DNA from: Rotaria macrura
Lineage: Eukaryota; Rotifera; Eurotatoria; Philodinida; Philodinidae
Direction: 5' to 3'
Length of the DNA: 64,000 nucleotides
Assembly: GCA_900239685.1 (NCBI GenBank)
Contig: OENT01000441.1
Location: 52,678-116,677 of the forward strand
The notes under the pieces were generated by a model. That model was not told the DNA's origin and ran no database searches. It was given only the letters and a program-made list of their open reading frames with translations. Positions 10,001 through 21,988 of this stretch are shown here, one piece after another (position 1 is the stretch's first letter; the number at the start of each line of letters is the position of its first letter). The translations under genes were made by a program, and so were the position numbers.

Positions 10001-13000
10001 GTCTTCATTTTATTTTTATTGTGATCGATCGTTTTCATCCTATGAGTAGTAATGCCTGATGTTTTTAAGCAATAGAATAAGACTTGATATTCCATTTTTT
10101 ATGGTCAACAGTTTTTTCATCTTCAATTTAACAAGTAGATAAGACTTAGATGAGATGAGCATGAAATCAAATAAGAAAACGTTCATGTACGACGAATGAA
10201 TAACTCATGAGTTATTAAAAATTCAATTCAGACATCAATTTTATTTGAAAATCAAACTCTGAGAGCATGTTATATTTTATACGTACATTTTTAGTCGGTC
10301 CGAAAACAGAGGAATCTGAACAACATCGTATTCGTCTTTTATCAAATCGATGTGCTTGTTATTTACGTGAAAGACATGCAGCTTTAGCTCTGGCTGATAC
10401 AAGTATACTTTTATCCATCAATGAATTATCACGTGTATTCGAATCACCGAAAACCACCGCTGGCAAACTTCTTTTTCGTTGTCTTAGTGCACATCTTCAT
10501 TTAGGTTTATTCGATAAAGTTGAAGGTCTTATAAAATCGCATAAATTAAATATTGGTTTAACTAATGAAGAAAATTTAGCAGCCATAAACATACTGGAAC
10601 GAGAATTGATAAGACTTAGCGATGAATTTACAAAAGGACGATACGATCTAAGAGGAATGTTAAGTGAACAAGTATCCATTCACAAGCATGATAAATCACC
10701 TCCAATGTTTATTGATTTATCACATCATCATGCTGAATGTCATCGAAATGATCTGTTCGAAGTGCGACCATGTCGAGTATGTACTAAAGAAAACAATAAA
10801 AAACAAAAATCGAACAAACTCCTTTATATAGCCAGAAGAATTGACTAAAAATGGATACCCGAAAGGTTCTTATGGAATATACGCTGTGAAAAATATTGAA
10901 CCGAGTACTTTACTAGTTGTTGAACAACCATTTGCTAGTATCGATAATCGAGTTATTGGTGAACAACGCTATCATTCAATGAATTTTTGGCAAACCAATG
11001 AAAAGAATGCTATCAGTGAATATTATAATGATGATGTATTACGCTTATTGAATGAAGTTGAGAAGCAACTATTAATTGGTAATACGAGCTGGATAACATT
11101 TGATAAAATTAAATCAATGCAACCTATTCGACAATGGTTAATTGAGAAAAACATTGATAATATATCAGAACAAAAAGAATATAATTATGGTACTGACTTA
11201 TTAGACAATGATCAAATGCCGGTGCTATTCAAAAACCAATGGCAAAAACCATTCGCCAAGTAAGTTTATTTTCATCGAGACACAATAATTATTTCAGCAC
11301 CTTGACTTTAAATATAGTTTTTAAAGGATAATGTCTAATCTACGTAATATATTCATTTAGATAAATAGCTAAAAACACACTGGCTTCACAGACCTTGCTA
11401 TTCGAATAATGAACAATATGACTAATAGTTTTCGAAAGATAAGCTATCGAAAAAAGAAACATGAAAAACATTCAAGTATCAAATTAAATATAATTATAAA
11501 CACAACAAATATATCTCTGATAGTAGATAAGATTTGAGCAAAGCACTCTGTTACTTTTTAAGATTTGTTCATTAACACTATTTGTAACAGTATATAACAA
11601 AAGCAGAGGATCCCAAAGCATTATAATATTTAAGTTCTAATGGATGTTTTAACGATCTTCACATTATGTTCATTGAACACATGGCTAGTTTTCATTAGCT
11701 TAAGAATCAACATGGAAAATCTCTCAAAGAAACTAATTCTAATCTAAATATTTTCAGACCATTAACTTCTTCATCATCCTATATACCATGGCGTGTTGTG
11801 TTCGAAACACAGCAACAAAATCCATTTCGTTCAAAATCAACACATGGTTGGTATCCACTTGGTTCAATGTTTAATCATTCTTGTTTACCGAATTGTTTAT
11901 GGTATCTTATTGGTGATTACCTGTTTATATTTGTTTGTGCATCACATATTCGTCAAGGCGACGAATTAACTATATCCTATTGTCCATTATGGATCTCATC
12001 ATTGAATGAGCGCACATTTCAATTACGTCAATTCGGCATTGTTTCTTGTCGATGCATACTGTGTTCATACGATAGATCTAATATGCCACAATATGAAATT
12101 CAATTAAAATCATTTTCTAACTTACTTGTACTAGCAAAACAAAAGAATCTTTCACGTTCGAAACGTTTTAATTATGTACAAAAATTGAAATCCATTTATG
12201 AACTTATATCAAAAAAATTTCGACAACGTTCCATCGGTTTTATAAATGAATTCATTGATTTAGAATATGTTTCACATTACTTACAACATGAATGCAAGGA
12301 AAACAACAACGACAATGACAATGAACATGAAATTCAAATGTTTTTAAATGAACAACAATCATCATTTCTTCAACGTTTGTTACGTGTCTGCCGGCTAACA
12401 ATAAAAGATATTCCTGAACTTGGCAATCCAATATCTTTATTTGGAACACAAATTCAAGTATGTGATCTGTGTTGTTTATTATTTGAATGCATATGAATAA
12501 TTTGGTTCTTAGAATATTTTATTATATTTTTTATACAATGGCTTAAAATAAAAACAGTAGAGAAAAAAATAGGATAAGATAGGATTAGAGGCAGGAATCA
12601 ATTATCTTCTTAAGTTTTACTACTGGCAAAGATCTTAATACAATTCTGCATATATGTTTATATATATGTTTTAATTTTTGGAAAATACAAAACTAACGTT
12701 TAGAAGTCATATGTTGCTGTAATAGACATCAACATAAGTAATACTCTATAATGAATACATTTTGAACAAGAATGATTGTCGATAACGAAATCGACATGGT
12801 TTCATAGGGTTGCTTCTCTACTAAAAGAAACGAACATTCTTCAACTTCAACTTATAAGAAATAGAATATATATTTTCTTGTTGCTCACTATGCAGTTGCT
12901 AGTTACTTCTTCGAAACTTGAAATAATAGTGTTCAAATGATCACTTTCTTGCGATCTTTGGATACGAACATATACTTGAAATGATCTGCATGAAGAACCC

Positions 13001-13634
13001 TATGAGATAATAAGTACAATCTATGAATAGGATAAGTTTTGTATTTATGTCGCTTTGCTAAATTATGGGACATCACGAAACTATGAGAATTTATCTTTGC
13101 TAAATGAGATTCATATTCGTTGAACGTATATCCCATTTGAATAAGAAGTTTTTATATTCAATTTAGTCAATCCAAGAAATTTATGATCATTGCAGTAATG
13201 CGTCAGTAACTTAATCTGCCTCATCTTCGAAGACTTCCCGTGTTAAATTTACGAACAACGACATGATAATATCGACACAGGAATGTCTAAAATTGCTTGT
13301 ACTAACACATCCTAATCAAGTATTAGTGAAAAGAAAATGAAGGACTTACAATGCATACATTACAATCAATTCTATGAATAAATTTTCGTTTTCTTGAATG
13401 ATTTTTTTCTAGTTACTGGTGAATCACATCGAACACTACAAAACACACATGAATTCCAGTAATTTAAAACAATGGAATAGCTTACTTGAATGTCTTTATG
13501 AAATATTTACATTCAAATGTCATCTACCAACTAGCAACATAGAGAAGACGTTGAATGATCATAAAGAATTATTTATGAATCTCTTGCAAACACAAGCATT
13601 TATACAACAGCGATCGATTTTAGATTATATATAA
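7094..13634 (+). CDS. TPR and SET domain protein (SMYD4-like layout)
   Basis: Seven exons: 7094-7196, 7256-7653, 7702-8230, 10295-10776, 10832-11259, 11758-12457, 13413-13634 (2862 nt, 953 aa; all phases match). Exons 2-3 carry a disordered N-terminus, then a beta-rich segment with HVVVQDENTHCLRLSIYNW, as in other TPR-SET proteins. A TPR region crosses the junction of exons 3 and 4 (LRLWGNTCYQTDDNLGAIQLYTHGL cut by an intron, then RLLSNRCACYLRERHAALA). The SET domain starts in exon 5 (GSYGIYAVKNIEPSTLLVVE) and is completed in exon 6 with MFNHSCLPN and GDELTISY, the cofactor/active-site signatures, followed by post-SET cysteines (CRCILC). The SET domain is split by a poorly conserved insert, as in SMYD-type enzymes; no MYND zinc finger is seen. 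Likely a protein-lysine methyltransferase; the substrate cannot be told. Introns are 59, 48, 2064, 55, 498 and 955 bp. The ATG at 7094 is the first Met of the exon's terminal part; an upstream in-frame start cannot be excluded. Confidence 0.8.
8231..10294 (+). other. Long third intron of the TPR-SET gene
   Basis: A 2064-bp intron (donor A|GTATTT, acceptor TTTTTAG) in a gene whose other introns are mostly about 50 bp, so it has probably grown by insertion. Apart from the possible reverse-transcriptase remnant listed separately (9885-10010), nothing is recognised. Confidence 0.55.
9885..10010 (+). mobile_element. Possible non-LTR reverse transcriptase remnant
   Basis: One plus-strand frame reads LLSCIGKIVEKIFKYYLQ. 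This resembles the motif after NYRPISLL in LINE reverse transcriptases (family pattern: LLSxIGKxxEKxxxxxLxxYL). It is only about 35 residues long, with no catalytic FADD box nearby, so at best it is a decayed scrap inside the TPR-SET intron. Confidence 0.35.
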
Positions 13635-16600
13635 TAAGAAAAATGGTACTTAATAGTAATTCAGTTTATTTGTGAACTTCTATGTATTATGTTTGATGGG
13701 TGATTTAGTGTTTTTCTTTTCTTTTTGAGTTCGTCTTATTCTATAATATGTTCATATTTGTATCATATTGTAAATTAAACTAAAAGAAAGAACTATATTT
13801 ACTACGTTTTTCTGTTTTGTTTGTTTTCTTACGTTGAACAGAGGAAGGTTTTTTTGTTTTCCTACTTAACTCAGCAGAACAAAGAATAAATAACTTCAAT
13901 GGAATAATTCGATTGTTTTTTTTTCTTCGATATGCTATACATACGTTCTAAAATTATAAGAATAGAATCAGACCTGTCGGGAAAATATCATGAAATTGAA
14001 AGCATTTGTTGAGAAATCTCATCGACACTGATTCAACAGAAGATAATGAATAAGAATCAATCAAGTCTATCGTCCGAGGAGTCCTTAATCAAGTAAGTGA
14101 ATATATTTATTCTCGCAAACTTAGAAGATTCACGAAAACAATAGAAACTTGAAATATCATTTGTCCGATTGTTTATTCTTACGGATCGTCTTAGTTTTTA
14201 TCTTAAACGAAACAGTTTGACCGCTGATTTGAAACCTCACATGTTTCCAGAGCACGTGTCATATAGCTGAATACAATCGTGTCCAGGAAAATCATATTAT
14301 CTTATACAAAAATAAGATGATGTATTTTTTCTTGTCTTATTGTCAATACATCTAACATTGGTTCATCAGTTTCATATTTTAGAATTGTCTCTAGTCGAAA
14401 TAATTCTTGCGATAAATGTTAGCATTCATCAAATGACTTTCATGCAGGACAAAATCTTCTGCGATTTTTTTTCTATACTCTAGCATCCCAGAAATACAAA
14501 AATACGAAAATAAGCGTTTCCTTTACGATGACAATAAAATAATCAATGAGATTGCCGACTGTTTTCGCTTTTAGTGGGTTTTAAAACTACTTGATTGAAT
14601 TTGTTTTTTCAATATTGTTTTTCTACCGTCGTCAACAATAATAAAAGTACGAACAATGATTAGTAATTATAAGTTTTCTTCTGAGAAGAATTTTGAATAA
14701 ATGGAAACAATTGCTTCAACTGTCTATCGATATCCACTCGAAAAAAGTCTTAACTAAATAATTTGAGAATTCACTTGTAGTAATTCGTTTGCCTCGTACA
14801 GACTGAGAAAACAAACAATCATCTGGACTGTGTGGAACGACTATCCATGCATTACAATAGTGTTTAACAAGAATGCATGTATTATGTTGCCAACATGACA
14901 TTTGCCTTCTTCTAATACTAATTAGTTCGTAAAGTAACATACGCTTCCTGGCTTTCAAACGGTTGATGTTCCGACACTTGTAAACTCTTTTAAACAACTA
15001 AAATCAAGAGAAAAAAGAACTCAGCTCGTCAACTTGCTTCTTTCCGTGTTATTCAAACTAGTTTCAAGATTTCAAGATATGGTGAACTATTCAAAGTCAA
15101 TCCAATTCATTCCGAGTTTTATACTGATTTTTTGGAAAGTTTATTCGATAACCTATACTACAGAAAGAGTATTTTTCATACAATAGAAAATATTTGACAG
15201 TTCTATCTTAGAATATATGATATAAATCATTTAAATGATGTGAATTGAAATGATTGTCACGATTCTTCTAGTTTCGTATTCTGCATGCAAAAAGCACAGC
15301 AAAAAACTGTATCATTCAAAACGTGAACTTGAAAATTTCATCATCGTAAACAATCAACTGTTACATTATTGTCTATTTTGAATTTTAATAATTTTAATTG
15401 TTTATCTCACCATGTGATTTAGATCGGTGAACTAGATTGTTGAATAGTTCTCATTACCATTTCTCGTTCTCTATCTTATTAGACGGACGAACTAAACCAT
15501 TTTCTTGGGGAAACAAAATTATATTATTCCATCCTCTCAGAGTCTCTCATTATATTCTTTTCGTTTTACAAGTAGCCATGTGTTCAACTTCAATCAGAAG
15601 TAATACTCCTTACACATGCACTCTATGTAACTATATTATCGTTTACATTCTTGTTCATTGAAAGATGAACTTTCGATTTTTACACTCTACTAATTATTTT
15701 CGAGTGCAATGTCTTTCAAAAATAATATTAATAATAATCATACAAGCGTCTCATCAAGCTCATGTTCAGTACCATCGGATACTATAAATATATGATAATA
15801 ATAGTCAACATCAACAAAAACTTTGAAATTAATTCAAAAAAAGCAAACAATAGCAATCAAGGCATTGATTTGAAACCTCAACGTTGTTCTCGTACAACGA
15901 ACTGTAAGTTAATTATTGAAATATCTTCTACAGTAGAGAGAAATAAATTTTTCAAGGATAGATCTTTTCTGTTCTTCGAATTCATCGTATTTTTAAACGA
16001 AATAATACTATTTAAATTCGTTTTGGTACTGCTGTTTATATGAATGATGCAATTGCATGTCTAGTAAGTTTAATATAACGGATCGATTTGTGCTATTTTA
16101 ATCGTATTTGTCTATTTGAGGTTGCTGAAAAATATATGAATCGACCGGTAATGCCACTCGACACAGTAAGCGATATCGTATAACACCTCGGGATATTTCG
16201 TTGGCTATTCAATGTGATGAAGAATTGAGATGAATTAAAGCTTCTCCTACTTTTTACTTTATTTAGATTGTTTACTTTAGCATATGTTATGTGAAAATGC
16301 GACCATTGCTGTTATTAGTGGGATGCCTAGACTTCATCAAGTTTGTTGAATGTTATTTTTTTGTTGCAGTAGCTTCTAAAGATATATTCCATTTGGTAAC
16401 ATATTGCTTCAATCAAAGAATAACAGTTACAGTTCGACTAATAATAAATCAAATAAAAAAGAAGCAAGCCATTGAAATAAACCGATGAAAGTGTTACTAG
16501 CGGTAAAAAAATGCTGTTCTTACTTAATTTTAACTAACAGATTTTCAATTATGCAAACTTACTTTTAGGTGATACGATAGTTGGTAATCATCATGATTCA

Positions 16601-16804
16601 AGGAATCAATATAGATTTTGAATTTTAGTTTTTATCCTGTTAGATTATTCTGTGTTGTTCTTCGAACTAAAATTGTTCTATTATTTATTTGTATTCATCT
16701 GAAACATATCATTGTTTTATTTTTTATAATATAAATGAAAAAAGAACTTAATTAAAAATTAGAATTAAAAAGAAATAAAATAAATATTTTATTTTATTTT
16801 ATAA
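13635..16804. other. Intergenic, no gene seen
   Basis: About 3.2 kb between the convergent ends of the TPR-SET and GT31 genes. AT-rich, with only short non-coding-looking frames. Candidate AATAAA signals occur on both strands near the two gene ends. Confidence 0.5.
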
Positions 16805-18050
16805 TTAATTATTTGTTGCCTGTAATCGATCAGCATAGGTTTGTTTAATAACTGTCCAAATTTTATAATAATCATTAAAAGCATTAGTTCCAACATGACG
16901 ACCAGTTGAACATATAATAAGTGGTGGAGTTGATGGTACAGGAATTTTTCGATTATTCTTTCGGATCATATCTATACATTGATCAGTTGTACCTTGATGA
17001 AAAGTAAACGGAAAAGTTTCACAAACAAAATTAAGACTTTCAGGTAAAATGCCCGTTATAAATATATCAGAAAAACGAAATGGACGTTGAGCTTTCAAGC
17101 CTTCACTTGTAAGTGCAATGCTTGTTTTCGAGTTCATGAGGTAACCAAAACCTGTAATAGACAACGACAAGCATAATATATACATAGATAATCATATCGA
17201 AAGAACACAAACCAGAACAGTAGCGTGGATACAATTCTTTGGGATATTCATTATACGTAACAAAATACGGTGAGATAGTAAGATTTCGTTCTGGTCGACC
17301 AGGCTGATATGCCCAACCAAAAAGAAATTTAGTTCCATCAAGATTTTTCTGAGCAAGAAAAAGTGACTCCAATGAAATATTATATAAGTATCGATTGTGA
17401 TCATCATTTGATTCAATCTTAAGTTCTCGTACGAGCTCATGTAACAGAAGAGAATTTACAAAAAGATCATCCTCTGTTTTAAATATATATCTTACATAAG
17501 AACAATGTTGTTCTAACCAACGATATGCTTTTAATTCTTTAAGTGTGACGAAATTATCATCTTCAGTTAAATAGAGTAAATCGCGCTCATGTTTAGCTTC
17601 ATTTGATAGATCTCGATAGAAGTTACCATTGGAAATATGGCCGATAACAAAAAGACGTTGGGAATGTACACCGAAAATATCAGTCATTGATGCCCATGTT
17701 TCACGAATAGCTTGTCGTTCAAGAAAATGTGAACTTGCTGAAATAATTAAATATATAATATCAACTTCATCTAATGAACATATTTGTTTATTTTCTATTA
17801 TAGGTGATGATGTGCGAATAGCATTTTTATAAACTAATTCTTCAGCTGGATCACGTTTCAATCGAAAAATTCCACTGGATGAAGTAAACACATACCACAG
17901 ACAATAGAATAATAGAAGGACACTCAATAGAAGGCATATACGATCAGTACAACTTCGTCGCATAAGAACGCTTCTTGTTTGATAATTGTTAGGCGATAAA
18001 AATAAATCACGATGAAAGATTCTTTGATAGAGAGTTGTATGAATAGGCAT
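16805..18050 (-). CDS. Beta-1,3-galactosyltransferase-like enzyme (GT31)
   Basis: Two exons: 18050-17213 and 17151-16805, with a 61-bp phase-1 intron (1185 nt, 394 aa). A type II Golgi membrane protein: a short basic cytosolic start, a signal-anchor helix at about 38-55 (ICLLLSVLLLFYCLWYVF), then a lumenal catalytic domain. GT31 signatures appear in order: RQAIRETW, the strand RLFVIGHIS, LKAYRWLEQHC, the metal-binding KTEDDLFVN (family DDD/EDD box), then YPRYCSG completed across the intron to GFGYLM, and a late FSDIFITGIL that matches the family EDVYVG region only loosely. Expected to transfer a hexose (Gal or GlcNAc) from a UDP-sugar in beta-1,3 linkage; the exact donor and acceptor cannot be read from sequence. 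The length is normal for the family and the frame intact. A/T-rich AATAAA-like signals follow the stop closely. Confidence 0.88.
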
Positions 18051-21000
18051 ACCCTCTTTATGGTGTATGTACGCAGTCTAGCTCGAAGCAACGAAGCATG
18101 TGCAAATAGTTGCTAGAAGTTGCAAAAAGAAGCATAAAGTAAAAATTGGTGTAGGCATTTTTTTCTTTCTTTCATTGTTCGAGTGTCTTTAAGAAAGAAA
18201 GAAATCGAAAAAGTATAAGTTATTACTTTGAATTTCCGTTCCTTCCTCCTTGTGTCTCTTTCATTCGGTCCGTTGACAGTTCAAGATAATCTTATTTACT
18301 GGATATTTAAATTGAAATATTTTCTGTGTGTTTCATCAATTTTTCACGTCAAAACGATACGATAACGAATGTTACATTTTCATTTGCAATGTTTTCTTTT
18401 CAATTCATTTACAACTTTAGTAAAAGAGTAGAATAGACATGCTTACGAAACCTTCATCGTCTGATTTTTTTCATTCTGTTTCTAGTCCATATTAAACATA
18501 TGTACATAAATTTATAAAAGCACGTCTGATGTCACTTTATGTTATGTCTCTTGAAATCGTTTTTTTCTTATTCAAAACCATTATGCTTTTCTTGCAAAAA
18601 ATTCATTATCTTTATCCTTAAAAAAATTCTAAAAATCTCGAGTCTTTTAACTATCTGAGAAAAGTAATGATCTTTGGTATTTCAACATGAAGTAATTAAT
18701 GGTCAAATATTATGTCTTCAATAAAAATCAAAAAATCTTATATTCTGGGATTAAGTGGTGCAGCCATACTAGATGGAACGTTATTATTTATCTGTATATT
18801 GGTTGGCTACCAGTATAACTTCAAGTAATTTTTTAGTCAAGATCAATTAAGCTTTAGAAGAAGAAAAATTTCCAACAAAATGGCTCTCATTGCATTCGAA
18901 GAAATAGTTGTTTTTTATAATCATGCATGCATATTACTTCCGACAGCGCCGAAATCTCAACAGAAGGAACAAGACAATTTCATTCTTATGGTAAATGTCT
19001 TTGTTTTTTTTCTCTATTATGTAATTGATTCGTCTCTTGTATGCTGTATGTTGTACTTATTGATGGATACAACCATAACCTAGGACACTATTGAACTTTC
19101 GATTGTTCATATCTAAATGATTTCTTATTCACTTGAAAAACATGAAGCAATTTGTTTTGGCTTCGTTTCATATTGCTAAGCCCCATTGAGTTGTAGGTTA
19201 TGCAATATTTTGTTTACATAATCCATGATTTATCAGTAGATCTTACAAATGCGAATGACTTAAATTTTCACAAAAATATTTTGCCACGGCTTAACCAACA
19301 TATTTCCATTAGAGATCATTCGTAATCATGATTTTCATTGTGTTCTAAATTTCATATGCTTGAAAGATTCATTTGTATGATCTTATCTTCATTCGTAATG
19401 TCAATGTGTCATATACGTTGAATAAAGAAGAGAAAAGATATAATAAGTTGTGTTTTTAATTAATTTCATTTTACTTTTATGAAATCGACAGTCTTTTACT
19501 ATTATGATAGAAACGTTTCTATGACAGAAACCATACTTCATAAGTATGCTGTGAAAAGCGAATTTCATCATTCAGACAAGAAATCTTCTTTTGTTTATAA
19601 TATTTCTAAGTTTACAGATAGTGCAGTGAATTACTCGACTGTAACAATGATAATGGATTTGTTTGGGAGAAAATAACTGAGATAATCAAACGAAAGCTTT
19701 CGAGTCCAACCATGCGAATGCTTCATCAAATTAGAAATGTACTTCAATTTTCATTGTAAAAATGAAAGATTTGTTCTTTCTATTACACAATTCATACTTA
19801 TATTCGTATAGGACATTGGATTAGAAGCGTAGAATTCATCACGAACTCAATGTTTCAATCTGGAATGTAGATTTTTACTCGCGACTTTTCTTTTGAATAC
19901 GTTTACGTTTGTACTTTTATGCATGGGGCTTTATCTTCTATTATATAACGAAATCGATCGAGTTTATAATCAAATAAACTCATATTATATCAGAAACAAT
20001 CGAAACGGATTGCAATTTTAAATTTGACAAAATTCTTTTAAATTTATCAAACTTAGACTAAATTAATGTTCGTATGCGGAAAAAAAACAACAGTTATAAT
20101 GATAATCAACAATTATCAGAAAAAATAGCCTGTAGACAAATTTCAATATTGGAGACATGATGAATCATTGAAAGAAATCAAAACTACATCTTAATTAGCG
20201 TTTGAAAAAGATTGGATAAACCAATCTTATTATCGGGATTTATCGATTAGGCTCTTTTGTTGATAAAAAGAACAGAATAGAAATTATCAAGTCACCACTG
20301 AAAATTGAAAATTAACATGAAAATATTTCTTGTTTCCCATGCTCGATTAATCTTACGGAGAAGAAAACAAGCCATGTCTAGATTGACAGTCAATGAATCG
20401 TATGCATACTAGTTTCTTTGTATTCATTTTGTCAGATAAAATGTGCTATGCGATGTAGACGTTCCATAAATAGATAAGTTTGTTTATTTTTTTCTAATGT
20501 TTTCCTGTTGTGTCGTACAGCAACAACCATTCACGTTGTATTATCACATTTTCACGAATCAAGCATATGCCAGTTGAATCTACTTATCAATACTGTACGG
20601 ATTTATTCGTCAAAAATGCTTATACTTTTGCATGATTAGTATTAACGTGAGAATCGATTCGATTCAATATCTTGAATATTTGATAGCCATCAATGAATTA
20701 TAAACAATAATGAAAACAAAAAGTTACCTCGTATATTGTCGATTAAATGACATAATGAGATTGAACACGAAAACCAAACTAAATTCATGAATAGATTATT
20801 GAAAAATTGTGTAAGACTCATCAAGAAGTTGCACTTTGATAAATGAGTCGAAGAAAGCCGATGTTTTCTTTTTCGCATTGAACATCTCGCAGCGTTAAGA
20901 CAGGATGAATGCTAATTCGTCAAAGATGCTGTCTATCAAGGATACCATAATGGACATATTCATGTTGTCAGTTGAATGTAAACATTAAATAGTTTTCTAT

Positions 21001-21988
21001 TTATACACATTTTTCTTCACTATTGGTTTTAAATTACAATATTTATTTTCCCGTTTTCCTGAGAGAATCAACCTCTCTTTCACATGAGCAAACAAACTTA
21101 TCATATTAATGATGGATCTATATCATCTTATATTTCATTTGAAATATATTCATCTTTGACCAATCTGTTTCTGAAGATCACTCTAAATAATATTGTTATA
21201 TTTAGATGATATTCGCTTGTTACATTAGTCGATTCTGGGATTGAAAATCTCAATCATGCTTAGAAGCAATCAAACTTTTACAATACATCATCTATTTCTC
21301 GTCAATTTATAAGAAAAACATTGTTGATTTGCAAATCTTAATGATAAGCATTACTAACAAGACTGATGAAGAAGAGGTCATATGGCCTGTTGTTCGGAAA
21401 TACTGGTGCTAATCATTTACAATACGTTTCTTTTCGCTTGTATAAGGTTTTTTCTTCTTTTTTTGCTATATACGCCGTTTCCCTTAACGATAAGAAAAAA
21501 AATATATCTATGAAGACGACTATAAATGAGGTTTTGTGGCAGAATGTTGTTGTTGCATATTTTTCTTTCTTCTTGGCAACGTTGATTTGTCTTGTGTTTG
21601 TATATACGAATGTGTTCGCTCTGTACTTTTTTTGCATCGATAGTGGTTGCAATATCGACACTGAGAAGAAAAGAAATGTATAACAGATTTGCTTTTCAGT
21701 CAACATTCTTTGGAACTGCTTTTCTTCTGTATTATCTATACATATAGACAGACAAAAGTAGAAAGAGGAAATAGCATAAATGAGAACGAGAAAAATCATG
21801 TGTTGATAAGACTAACCGTACGATCGTTCGCTGCTCTTGTCTGTTAGGTTTATTTGTAGTAAATCTATTTCTTTTGTTTGTTTGTCGGGTTCTTGAGTGT
21901 GTCGTTTTCTTTTTGTGTTCTTCACAATTGTCTAGGAATATTGAACAATATATCTATATCTATACCTATATATATATTATAAAAAACA
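18051..21988. other. Intergenic, no gene seen
   Basis: About 3.9 kb between two divergent genes (GT31 minus, Q-rich plus). Frames of 60-130 codons occur on both strands (for example around 21366-21799), but they overlap each other antisense, are dominated by Phe, Lys and Ile, and look like chance. A small TTTCTTTC/GAAAGAAA inverted repeat lies near 18160-18205. Confidence 0.5.

Noticed and set aside
14716-14997. 93-codon minus-strand frame
   Set aside because: No ATG start at the given end, no domain, and no neighbouring exon; chance cannot be excluded.
21366-21799. Open frames of 105 and 128 codons on opposite strands
   Set aside because: They overlap each other antisense, are dominated by Phe/Lys/Ile and hydrophobic runs typical of AT-rich chance frames, and have no motif or splice context.
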